This document shows positions 23,701 to 30,654 of a DNA stretch of 64,000 nucleotides, in pieces; the first letter of the stretch is position 1; each line of letters opens with the position of its first letter. The notes beneath the pieces are model-generated. The model was not told the DNA's origin. It saw nothing but the letters and a program-made list of their open reading frames with translations, and did not search any database. Made by a program: the position numbers and the translations under genes. This DNA comes from Anaerophaga thermohalophila DSM 12881 (GTDB lineage: Bacteria; Bacteroidota; Bacteroidia; Bacteroidales; Marinilabiliaceae): assembly GCF_000191885.1 (NCBI RefSeq), contig NZ_AEWI01000014.1, positions 1 through 64,000 on the forward strand, read 5' to 3'.

Positions 23701-26112
23701 GTAAATCCTTTGGGAGAAGTCTTGTTCGATGAAATGGTGAATGTAGCCACCGACTCACAAACTGTGAAAGTTGACAGCATTGAAGTTATCATTCCTGCCG
23801 GGTTGTCGGAAAGCGACTTCAGAATGGTCATTACCAAATTGGATAATCCGCCGAAAGCACCCGCCGGAGTGAAGATGGGCTCGGTTTATGATGTAACCTT
23901 GAGCCTGGGAACCATCTTTGAACATCCGCTGTACATCAAGCTCAAAAACATCACGCCTGATTTGTCAAAACTATCGGATTACAAGGGCGTGTGGTTTGAT
24001 GAAAAACGACAGGAATGGACGCCCTACGAAACCGGCGGTATCAATATGCAGGACGGAACCGTAGAATTTTATACAACGCATTTGACAAAAATTGCCTGGT
24101 GGGAATTAGAGGGTGCCTACACGCATCGTTTCAGAAGTGGTAATGTGGAAGTCCTTTACAAGTACGGTGTAGGCAACGAAGATTTCTTTTACAATTTTTA
24201 TGAAGAAACCATCGGCGACTATCCTGCTGTTTCATGGCGAACGAGTAATACCGATCCCGAAGCCGGCGGAAACCCGGTATTGGTACAGGATATTGCCGGC
24301 TACCTGAACCAGGTCATCACCAAACTGGATGAAGAAGCAGTGGTTTCGGCGCCAAACTTTTTCTATTTCAGAGTTTATCTCAGCCTTAATGATAAGCCGG
24401 CTCTGGGGCATATCGGAGTCGGCGGATACGCCTTGGGACATATCAACCTGAATGTTCAGTACGCCTCCGATCCCGCCGTTGTAATGTCCACACTTGCTCA
24501 TGAATACATGCATTATGCCCAAAGTAAATACATGCCGGTTTTGCTGGACAATTACTTCTTTGCCGAAGCTCATGCACCATTGGCCGACAGGATTGTCTGG
24601 AACGACACGCAACTCAAGCAGGCAGAACCCGTCAGTCATCTTAAAGAAGCATTGAATGCCACACAAACGAAGACCATTTATGATTTGCTGGGAAATTCGT
24701 GGGATGCAGCCACATCAACCATCATACTGGAAAAATTTACAGCCAAACCTGAAGAAAGCAATACATCGGGCGCATTTCTTCACTACATGCGTTCGCTCAG
24801 GGACGGAACCAAACTCGACCCGCTAAAAGTACTGAAAGATATCTGGTCGCTTTCCGGCATTACCAATCAAACATGGCGAACCTACATGAACAGTCAGATT
24901 CAGGAACAACTGGAATCGACCATTGGTGATGAATTTGACAATTACGTACGTTATCTGCTCGAAGGGAACAATACCGGCTTTACCATTCTTAATCAGAAAG
25001 GTGATAATCCGTTTACCAACATTATAAAAAACGCAGGTTCGGATAATAACGGAACTTTTGCCCGACAGCACATTTATTCTTTCGAAGAAAACGATAATAC
25101 CCCACAGGAACAAACGGTAAACATAAATATTCCTTACCTGGCGGCTAAAGTAATGATGCTGAGTAACAACACGGTGCATAGCCCGGTCATCGTCAATTAT
25201 ACCCGCAATCACGAGCCCGATGAAAACATTAAAGTTTATTACGGCCGGTATGATTTCGACGAGCAGAAAATGATTTTTAAAGACATCTCGGATTCAACCA
25301 AATACGCCCTGTTGTTAAGCGAAAAATCTGAAAAAGCGGTGAGAGAGTATCAAAATACGGCGATGCTGTTGTTTGTTAACAAAAATTGCCCGGCAATGCT
25401 AAGCACAGACAGGTCGTTTAACGCCGGGTTTGATTTGCAGGCCATGCCTGTCCTCAACATCAACGACCTGGCTTACGCCAATGTGACGACCAATGCCATT
25501 CATTCCTATTCCAATGGGGAGACAGGCTATTTTATCGTACCGGGACGAATGAATTTGAGTTATCTGGGCGGATCACAGTTTTTCGATTTCCCTGATAGTT
25601 ATTCCCGCAAAAAGACCACGCTCAACGACAGCACTTACAGAGTGGAAGTCTCATTCCGAGACTCCCTGGTGCTTGACAACGGGCCGTTGAACCCGCCGTC
25701 AATCGATGCCAAAAACATTCACCAAACCATCGACTACAATTTTCTCTCGGGGGAGATGACCATTACACAGCAAACTCACGAAGTCAGCCGCTACGGCGAA
25801 TATACAAATCCGGTTACACAGGATTTCAAAGGCGGTTACATTCACTCCATAACGGACGAAACTCATACAATGAAATTGAAAAATGTTTTCGCCTTTAATC
25901 CGTCAGATTATGACCCGCTGACTGGCAAAACCATGGTGTTTACAACCTCATCAAGCGAAGAAACACAAAACACCATTGTGCAACTTAACCGTACTTTCAC
26001 TACAACCGATTACGACGATCAGGGAGAAGTCACCGGGGGCACCAGCGGCAGCTACATAAGTACTGATTATTCGGGAACTGTAACACTGATTTTGATGTTT
26101 CACTATCAATAG
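20707..26112 (+). CDS. 1801-residue secreted protein: C10 cysteine protease, LRRs, HEXXH region
   Basis: A signal peptide (1-32, ends SLQAQ) is followed by a streptopain-type prodomain (about 38-125). The C10 peptidase domain has GGCPTGCVATAFTQL (catalytic C170), GHAVVIDGYDSDGYF (H292) and LNFGWGG (N308). About 15 leucine-rich repeats follow (about 395-770), first plant-like (LSGSLPPEI type) and then bacterial type (FSSLPNAVGNLTNL). Beta-rich linkers lead to STLAHEYMHYAQ (HEXXH at 1265-1269) with a Glu 18 residues on (E1287, FFAEAHAPLAD), a gluzincin-like layout. No clear T9SS domain ends it. Probably an exported protease or adhesin; the second protease activity is inference. Confidence 0.85.
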   Translation: MKTLLPNKTGFSCFPGMFLLITALIVSSSLQAQKASSSNPREKAKAFFAAQDQLKSATDIDVYPIYQSTSSAGHPVYIFRSDEEGFVVLVENAGDYVVAGYSPQGDIKPGLMPEGLTAMIDTYEKAGLQPSSELKSLKSATVIVDPLLDQKGIGLNQYAHSEAGGCPTGCVATAFTQLIAYNEYPPQGTGSHCYTHPIYGQLCADFENTTYNWGSMTDEDYKNLSFQVAVALDMNFCGSRYGSTPGRSNYQDIMWNHFGLYAFPIITDSYYITNELDNQRPVYCSLPGNPGHAVVIDGYDSDGYFHLNFGWGGYYNGYFLLNTSQTFYVGSEFSGYTFGTNISSCYYISRDPMYVSEQDSLALVALYNSLNGITGWNLSEPVCLWDGVVVYNGRVKEIRLTPFIPTLQGTLPADLGNLDALTTFSIHGEKIDGNIPEAIFSLSNLKELYINRGSGNLTTTLPSEIGDLTQLERLSLPEIVEGTLPSEIGNLTNLEFLDLSKGNLSGSLPPEICNLINLRHFDVSDNQISGALPVNIGNLSKVVTLNLSGNSLSGDIPVSIGNMAELEYLYLNNNDFAGEFPATIGNCTKIKDLRLNNNQYSGDIPDGIGNMTTLNYLNVRNNQFSSLPNAVGNLTNLISLDLGKNNLTALPDSIITLKALKTFRADSNQISYIPQHLGSWPDLATIDLSNNRIEIFPEELSYLTRLSEVNFGNNNIQELPASISQLRSSAYVNLSNNQIKSKIPEQCLSGESNVFNLTHNFFSYSDIPVSDKLNKTLTPQKNVPVTKHIFKGNIGDTIKIDIREISGLNAAGNEYFWFEYPDAILSEYEVMTGETENPLLTVVLNEKTLKEKYYCKVFNPDAPKYTSYWDGSTYVNPVLKYLNTDTISFALLTQDDVLNEKYPDKRIISSGDIENGETTNHEVTLVSPFKVRGNITWQGSADGQSWVDLSTSMEQNDLKANIDSVSSEALVLSPRTPAFYRCKLTEGTCDPIISDTIKVNPLGEVLFDEMVNVATDSQTVKVDSIEVIIPAGLSESDFRMVITKLDNPPKAPAGVKMGSVYDVTLSLGTIFEHPLYIKLKNITPDLSKLSDYKGVWFDEKRQEWTPYETGGINMQDGTVEFYTTHLTKIAWWELEGAYTHRFRSGNVEVLYKYGVGNEDFFYNFYEETIGDYPAVSWRTSNTDPEAGGNPVLVQDIAGYLNQVITKLDEEAVVSAPNFFYFRVYLSLNDKPALGHIGVGGYALGHINLNVQYASDPAVVMSTLAHEYMHYAQSKYMPVLLDNYFFAEAHAPLADRIVWNDTQLKQAEPVSHLKEALNATQTKTIYDLLGNSWDAATSTIILEKFTAKPEESNTSGAFLHYMRSLRDGTKLDPLKVLKDIWSLSGITNQTWRTYMNSQIQEQLESTIGDEFDNYVRYLLEGNNTGFTILNQKGDNPFTNIIKNAGSDNNGTFARQHIYSFEENDNTPQEQTVNINIPYLAAKVMMLSNNTVHSPVIVNYTRNHEPDENIKVYYGRYDFDEQKMIFKDISDSTKYALLLSEKSEKAVREYQNTAMLLFVNKNCPAMLSTDRSFNAGFDLQAMPVLNINDLAYANVTTNAIHSYSNGETGYFIVPGRMNLSYLGGSQFFDFPDSYSRKKTTLNDSTYRVEVSFRDSLVLDNGPLNPPSIDAKNIHQTIDYNFLSGEMTITQQTHEVSRYGEYTNPVTQDFKGGYIHSITDETHTMKLKNVFAFNPSDYDPLTGKTMVFTTSSSEETQNTIVQLNRTFTTTDYDDQGEVTGGTSGSYISTDYSGTVTLILMFHYQ

Positions 26113-26117
26113 CAAAC

Positions 26118-26160
26118 AAAAAAGCCACTCACAGAAAACCTCTGTAAGTGGCTTTTTTTT
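26118..26160. terminator. Bidirectional terminator between giant protease and tRNA
   Basis: AAAAAGCCACTCACAGA pairs with TCTGTAAGTGGCTTTTT, followed by a T run on the plus strand and on the minus strand. It can serve both the protease gene and the minus-strand tRNA. Confidence 0.88.
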
Positions 26161-26163
26161 AAG

Positions 26164-26237
26164 TGGGCCCAGCAGGGCTTGAACCTGCGACTCCCTGATT
26201 ATGAGTCAGGTGCTCTAACCAACTGAGCTATGGGCCC
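26164..26237 (-). tRNA. tRNA with CAT anticodon (Met or lysidine-Ile2)
   Basis: The minus strand reads GGGCCCATAGCTCAGTTGGT at the 5' end and a closing CTGGGCCC plus discriminator A. All four stems fold. The anticodon loop is CTCATAA with anticodon CAT. The variable-loop/T-arm region GTCGCAGGTTCAAGCCCTGC is normal. CCA is not encoded. CAT anticodons serve initiator Met, elongator Met or, after lysidine modification, Ile2. The first base pair G-C and the stem do not fit initiator tRNA, but the Met/Ile2 choice needs a model-based classifier. Confidence 0.93.
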
Positions 26238-26443
26238 GACAATATTTTATGCCTCTTGCCGAAGCGAATGCAAAATTACAAAAAGCACCGCAATTTTCAA
26301 ATTTACATGTTCAAAAAAGAAATGTACGACACATTCAGCGTCAATTTTCTTTATATCTCAAACAAACTATATACAAGAGCCCATCAGACTCCGTTCTACT
26401 CAAGAAAAACGATAGAATCCCGAAAAGCCGGTCAAAATATTTA

Positions 26444-26587
26444 TGAACCCGGCTTAAAAAGCATCTTTGTTGCCATACGCATTGTCGTTTTAAATTCTTA
26501 AACCCCCATTAACAACGAATTAATTCCGGTACGAAAATTTAAGCTGCCTTGATTTTCACAACAAAGATGCTTTTTAGGCCGCACTCA
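26444..26587 (-). mobile_element. 144-bp MITE, copy D (reverse orientation)
   Basis: It begins TGAACCCGGCTTAAAAAGCA and ends GATGCTTTTTAGGCCGCACTCA (last 20 bases match the family). The flanks do not match each other, so the target duplication has decayed or the copy arose by recombination. It lies in the 26238-27153 gap, which has no gene. Confidence 0.8.
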
Positions 26588-26624
26588 TAGCACCTCAAAA
26601 TAATAATATTTAGCCATCAATTGT

Positions 26625-26632
26625 TACTTTTG
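26625..26632 (+). promoter_or_regulatory. Possible -7 box (TACTTTTG) in repeat-rich gap
   Basis: TACTTTTG fits TAnnTTTG. It lies about 520 bases before the HAD hydrolase gene, with repeat DNA between. Only the -7 element is evident. Confidence 0.25.
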
Positions 26633-26683
26633 TACTGTATTTTCAGATAATTTGTTTTTATGAAACGAGCGTGGCAAAAATTG

Positions 26684-26840
26684 TTAGGACTGTTAGATTG
26701 TTAGATTGTTAGATTGTTAAAATTGTTAGATTGTTAGGATTGTTAGCTAATGTAATGAAACTCATAACATTCAAATAACTAACACATTAACAATATTAAC
26801 AACTTTAACAATTCTAACGGCCCTAACAATTTATTAAATG
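26684..26840. repeat. TTGTTAGA/TCTAACAA simple repeats in inverted arrangement
   Basis: Runs of TTGTTAGATTGTTAG on the plus strand (to about 26752) are followed by TTAACAATTCTAACGG and CCTAACAATT (to about 26835), so the two halves can fold on each other. Confidence 0.7.
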
Positions 26841-26844
26841 TAAG

Positions 26845-27160
26845 ATGAAACGAGCATGGCAACGTTTTGCCACAAACGAACATGTATAATTAACTTCTAA
26901 TCATCTAAGAAACCAAAAACAGGGAACAGATTCTTCGTCGTTACCTCCTCAGAATGACATTAGACAGTCTGTCATTCTGAGCGGAGCGAAGAATCTAAAA
27001 TCAATTAAAGCATAATAATTTGCATCAGACCAATAACTTAGATAAATTTTATACTGATGAAACGAGCATGGCAAAGTTTGTCACAAAAGAACATGTATAA
27101 AACTCATTCATGCGAGTTCCATCAGACCAATAACTTAGACTAATTTTATACAGATGAAAT
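26845..27160 (-). repeat. TTTCATC family, reverse: long unit then short unit reaching a start codon
   Basis: A long unit (26845-27057) with the 69-base hairpin at 26928-26996 is joined to a short unit (27058 to about 27158). The last bases, ACAGATGAAA, supply the ATG (27154) of the HAD gene. Confidence 0.82.
26928..26996. repeat. 69-bp hairpin repeat, copy 3
   Basis: It begins AGATTCTTCGTCG and ends GCGAAGAATCT; same nested position as copies 1 and 2. Confidence 0.85.
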
Positions 27161-27780
27161 CACAAAATAACGGCTTAAAAAACATTATCTTCGATCTTGG
27201 CAATGTGCTGGTTCCACTCGAAACAGAAAGAGCACGCACTGACTTCAGGAAATTAATGCCCGAAGACAGCCGGTTTAAAGATCCTTTTTCACTTGTATCT
27301 CTCGAATGTTTTACACAGTACGAAATCGGGCAAATATCCTCTTCCGGATTTTTCAACTGCCTGAAACCCTATTTTCGGTCAGATATAACACAAGAGGATT
27401 TTTTTCACGCATGGAACCGGATTATCGGGGATTTCCCGCCGGAACATGTTGAAATGTTGAAGAATTTGCGAAAACGTTACAACCTGTATTTGCTCAGTAA
27501 CACCAACGAAAGTCACGTTAAATATTTCGAAAAAAAAGTCCCCGGCGTCAATCACATCGGGGAGCTTTTCGAAAAAGTATATTATTCGAACATAGAAGGA
27601 TTGCGAAAGCCACAACCCGAAATATACAAAGTTATTCTGGAGCAAAACAAACTCGCCCCTCAGGAAACACTATTTGTCGACGACCTGCCGGAAAACATTG
27701 AAGCAGCCGGCAAGCTTGGCATTCAAACGCTGCATGTTACACCCGATGTTGACCTGCCAAAATGGTTTTCAGGGTTATAG
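27154..27780 (+). CDS. HAD-superfamily hydrolase (YihX-like)
   Basis: A 208-residue cytosolic protein with the HAD motifs: KNIIFDLGNVLVPLE (nucleophile D14), LYLLSNTNESH (motif II Ser/Asn, about residue 112), RKPQPEIYKVIL (motif III Lys, about 150) and TLFVDDLPENIEAA (motif IV Asp pair, about 175). The +2 position after the nucleophile is Gly, as in the YihX-like subgroup, rather than the acid Asp. It probably hydrolyses a small phosphorylated metabolite. The start ATG overlaps the end of a TTTCATC repeat unit. It is convergent with the SPOR gene, 25 bases apart. Confidence 0.88.
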   Translation: MKSQNNGLKNIIFDLGNVLVPLETERARTDFRKLMPEDSRFKDPFSLVSLECFTQYEIGQISSSGFFNCLKPYFRSDITQEDFFHAWNRIIGDFPPEHVEMLKNLRKRYNLYLLSNTNESHVKYFEKKVPGVNHIGELFEKVYYSNIEGLRKPQPEIYKVILEQNKLAPQETLFVDDLPENIEAAGKLGIQTLHVTPDVDLPKWFSGL

Positions 27781-27805
27781 ACTCTTGTCCCCATCGGCTC
27801 AGCCA

Positions 27806-28225
27806 TTATTTCTTGACCAGAACCCAGACATCTTCCTTGCCTGGCTGCTGACGCTCCTCCTTCATTTTAGATATGGCCTCACCTTTATCTTGAAAGCCCA
27901 TGTACGAAACCTTGTAAAATTCGCTGTTGACACCCCAGTTTCGGGTAATCACCTGCGCGTTAAAACCCTTTTCGGAGAGCTGTTTTTGAAACGACTCAGC
28001 GTTGGAAGGATTAACAAAACTTCCGGCAATCAGGAAGTACTTGTCAGGTTCCGGCTCCGGTTCGGGTTCAGGTTTGGGTTGTTGAACCGGCTGTAGAAGT
28101 GTATCCGCCCCGGCTGATGTTGTCACTTCTTTTTTAACCGGCTCCGGTTCTTTCTTTTCTTTTTTATCTTTGCAAGCCACACAAACAAATGCAAGGGTAA
28201 TGGCTACCAAAAAAATCTTCTTCAT
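27806..28225 (-). CDS. SPOR-domain lipoprotein
   Basis: A 139-residue protein. The lipobox is FVCVAC (Cys about residue 18). A Lys/Glu/Pro-rich linker (19-65, PEPEPEPEPD) follows. The C-terminal SPOR domain (about 66-139) has YFLIAGSFVNPSNAESFQKQ and EFYKVSYMGFQDKGEAISKM. SPOR domains bind denuded peptidoglycan at division sites. The protein should sit at the inner leaflet of the outer membrane, reaching the wall through the flexible linker. It stands alone, with no operon partner in sight. Confidence 0.9.
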   Translation of the reverse strand: MKKIFLVAITLAFVCVACKDKKEKKEPEPVKKEVTTSAGADTLLQPVQQPKPEPEPEPEPDKYFLIAGSFVNPSNAESFQKQLSEKGFNAQVITRNWGVNSEFYKVSYMGFQDKGEAISKMKEERQQPGKEDVWVLVKK

Positions 28226-28478
28226 AATTGTAAAATTAGATTTGCAATAACGTCAATACGCTACTTTATTATTGCAATTTAAAAATAAGTTGCATATAAA
28301 GTCAATATTTGACCCGATACTCCGTTAAACTTTTGCAATAAGCTGCAAACCATTTGTTTGTATTCAAAGACGTCCGCTTGTTAAAATGCAGAATATCAGG
28401 GCTATACAAAACATCTCATATCTTATATCTAAAAATCTATCGATCTATTGATCTATATTGACCAATATTGCAAAAAAA

Positions 28479-29180
28479 TCAGTTCACAAATTTGTAGCCA
28501 ACTCCCTTTATTGTCCTGATATGATTCTGCCCTATTTTCTCACGTAATTTTCGTATGTGAACATCTATTGTCCGGTCGCCAACAATTATATTATCTCCCC
28601 ACACAGAAGAATATATCTCATCGCGCGTAAATACACGATCGGGTTTAGAGGCAAGCAGCAGGAGCAATTCAAATTCCTTTTTGGGAAGGACAAGCTCGTT
28701 ATTTCCTGAAATAACGACATATTTTTCTTTATCGATTGTCAGATCCCCAACAGAAATTCTTGTATCATCACCTGCTGTATCCGAATATATTCCCGATCTG
28801 AACCGTTTCAAAAGTGCTTTAACCCGGGATATCAGCACCCGTGGTTTAATTGGTTTGGTAATATAATCATCTGCTCCTGCGTCAAACCCGGCTATTTGGG
28901 AATAGTCCTCCCCTCTGGCAGTCAGAAAGACAACAAGAGTGTCTTTTAAAGAAGGGATTTTTCGAATTTCCTCACAGGTTTCTATACCATCCATCCCGGG
29001 CATCATAACATCCAGAACAATCAGGTGTGGATTGAGAGATTGAGCTGTTTTCAGTGCATCTTTGCCGTTGGTGGCTGTCTCCACCTGAAATCCCTCTTTT
29101 TTCAGGTTGTAACCGATGAATTCCAGAATATCCGGTTCATCATCTACCAAAAGGATTTTGTAATCTGTTGATTCGCTCAT
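28479..29180 (-). CDS. PhoB/OmpR-type response regulator
   Basis: A 233-residue protein with a receiver domain (residues 8-125: ILLVDDEPDILEFI, phospho-acceptor D57 in LIVLDVMMPGMDG, FLTARGEDYSQIAGF, Lys in DDYITKPIKP). A winged-helix DNA-binding domain follows (about 140-233: LPKKEFELLLLLASKPDRVF, RTIDVHIRKLREKIG, IRTIKGVGYKF). The histidine kinase gene lies upstream on the same strand, separated by a 166-bp repeat. A PiT phosphate transporter is divergent beyond that. A PhoB-like role in phosphate response fits the context but is inferred. Confidence 0.93.
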   Translation of the reverse strand: MSESTDYKILLVDDEPDILEFIGYNLKKEGFQVETATNGKDALKTAQSLNPHLIVLDVMMPGMDGIETCEEIRKIPSLKDTLVVFLTARGEDYSQIAGFDAGADDYITKPIKPRVLISRVKALLKRFRSGIYSDTAGDDTRISVGDLTIDKEKYVVISGNNELVLPKKEFELLLLLASKPDRVFTRDEIYSSVWGDNIIVGDRTIDVHIRKLREKIGQNHIRTIKGVGYKFVN

Positions 29181-29197
29181 TATCGTAATTTCTAATT

Positions 29198-29363
29198 AGT
29201 GTCTCTCCATAAATTACCATTTACTGTGGTTACGTTTGTCCGAAAATTACTCATTTACGATAAGTAAACTCCGTATTTTCAAACTTCGCAAGCCTTGTAA
29301 ACAACAATTTCTGAACAGACACATGATTTGGTAAAACTTTTTCCGACTTTACAGACGGGCACT
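29198..29363 (+). mobile_element. 166-bp AGTG/CACT repeat between regulator and kinase genes
   Basis: It begins AGTGTCTCTCCATAAATTAC and ends CTTTACAGACGGGCACT. Flanks AATT (29194-29197) and AATT (29364-29367) are a 4-bp target duplication. It separates the two genes of a two-component operon. Confidence 0.8.
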
Positions 29364-29381
29364 AATTTAAAAAATCTGCTT

Positions 29382-30410
29382 TCAGGCTTTTTCCAGAGTA
29401 AACGTGAAAGAAGTCCCCTTCCCCAACGTACTGTTCACATTAACGGTTTGGTTGTGGGCTTCTATAATATGTTTTACAATTGCCAATCCAAGGCCGGTTC
29501 CGCCCTGCTCACGTGAGCGGCTTTTGTCGGTACGGTAGAATCGCTCAAAAATACGTGGCAAATCTCGTTCTGCAATACCAATTCCATTGTCGCGTACTTC
29601 CACCAAAACCAGGTTGTCCATATCGTAAAAACTGACCGTTGTGGTTCCACCATCTTTACCATAGTTTATCGAGTTAACGATCAAGTTACTGAGTACCTGA
29701 AAAATTCGTGGTTTATCGGCCCGAACGTGAATGTTTCGATCGACAGTCCGGCCAAACCTCAGTTTTATTTTCCTTTTTTCGGCACGTACTTCCTGTAAAT
29801 CGAAAACCTCTTCCACCAGCTGGTAAATGTTAAATCGGGTAAAGTTCAGTTCAAGTTCGCCCGATTCCAGCTTAGATATGGACTCAAGGTCTTCAATAAT
29901 CGATATCATGCGATCGATGCTGCGCTCTGTTCTTTTCAGATAGAGCATATTGATTCCCGGATCATCGATACCGCCTTCAAGCAGTGTCAGAATATATCCC
30001 TGTATATTGAAAATCGGCGTTTTCAACTCATGCGAAACATTACCCAGAAAATCTTTTCGATACTTTTCCAGTTGCTTCAGCTGCTGTATCTCCATGGTCT
30101 TCCCCTTCATCCATTCGGTCACTTCACGATTTACCTGCGAAAAAATATCACTCCCGTTTTCATCCAAATCTCTGGCGGCAGACTTAAAATTATGAATGGT
30201 TTTATAGATGGGTTTGATCTTAGCATAAATAAACAGGTTGATAAAATAGTTGACGGCCGAAAATGCAATTCCCGTAAACAGCGGAATAGTAATAATCAGA
30301 GAGATGGCCAGGCTCGGGCTAAAATAATTAATCAAAAAAAAGAGCACGGCAAGAACAAGAAAAGTAACGGTAATGAAACCAACAATTTTTTGTGGGGCAA
30401 TGGACTTCAT
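29382..30410 (-). CDS. PhoR-like sensor histidine kinase
   Basis: A 342-residue protein with two membrane helices (about 10-30 and 34-58) and almost no periplasmic loop. A linker leads to HisKA (FLGNVSHELKTPIFNIQG, H127) and HATPase_c (about 225-342: N box LSNLIVNSINYGKDG, G1 VEVRDNGIGIAERD, F box FERFYRTDKSRS, G2 GGTGLGLAIVKHI). Length and layout match PhoR-type kinases without a PAS domain. The regulator gene is downstream and the phosphate transporter is divergent upstream. The lack of a sensor loop suggests it senses through a partner protein; this is inference. Confidence 0.92.
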   Translation of the reverse strand: MKSIAPQKIVGFITVTFLVLAVLFFLINYFSPSLAISLIITIPLFTGIAFSAVNYFINLFIYAKIKPIYKTIHNFKSAARDLDENGSDIFSQVNREVTEWMKGKTMEIQQLKQLEKYRKDFLGNVSHELKTPIFNIQGYILTLLEGGIDDPGINMLYLKRTERSIDRMISIIEDLESISKLESGELELNFTRFNIYQLVEEVFDLQEVRAEKRKIKLRFGRTVDRNIHVRADKPRIFQVLSNLIVNSINYGKDGGTTTVSFYDMDNLVLVEVRDNGIGIAERDLPRIFERFYRTDKSRSREQGGTGLGLAIVKHIIEAHNQTVNVNSTLGKGTSFTFTLEKA

Positions 30411-30626
30411 ATTTATCTATTAGAAAATTCCCAACTCCGTGGCACACAAATTTAAACGAAAAAATATTGAAGCAAACACTTATGCAAAATAACCCGTTTG
30501 TTAACCCAATGTTAAGTAAAGAAAACCGCTAAAAACAATTAAATTAAGAGTAAATTTGGGAAAAAATAACGGATAAATCTAACAAAAAATTAATATACCG
30601 GACTGAAAAGTCCCACCTTATGCGAG

Positions 30627-30634
30627 TATTTTTG
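30627..30634 (+). promoter_or_regulatory. Possible -7 box (TATTTTTG) of the phosphate transporter
   Basis: TATTTTTG fits TAnnTTTG, 21 bases before the ATG at 30655. A matching -33 element is not clear. Confidence 0.4.
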
Positions 30635-30654
30635 TTGCCAAAACATACAGGAAA

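Noticed and set aside
24232-24666. 144-residue minus-strand frame in the giant protease gene
   Set aside because: Antisense shadow covering the HEXXH region, with no independent support.
26238-26501. Overlapping plus-strand frames of 61-81 residues after the tRNA
   Set aside because: Three overlapping short frames with no conservation; they run into a MITE copy.
26684-26840. CRISPR or RNA gene at TTGTTAGA repeats
   Set aside because: Short, degenerate simple repeats without spacers; more like slippage-derived DNA.
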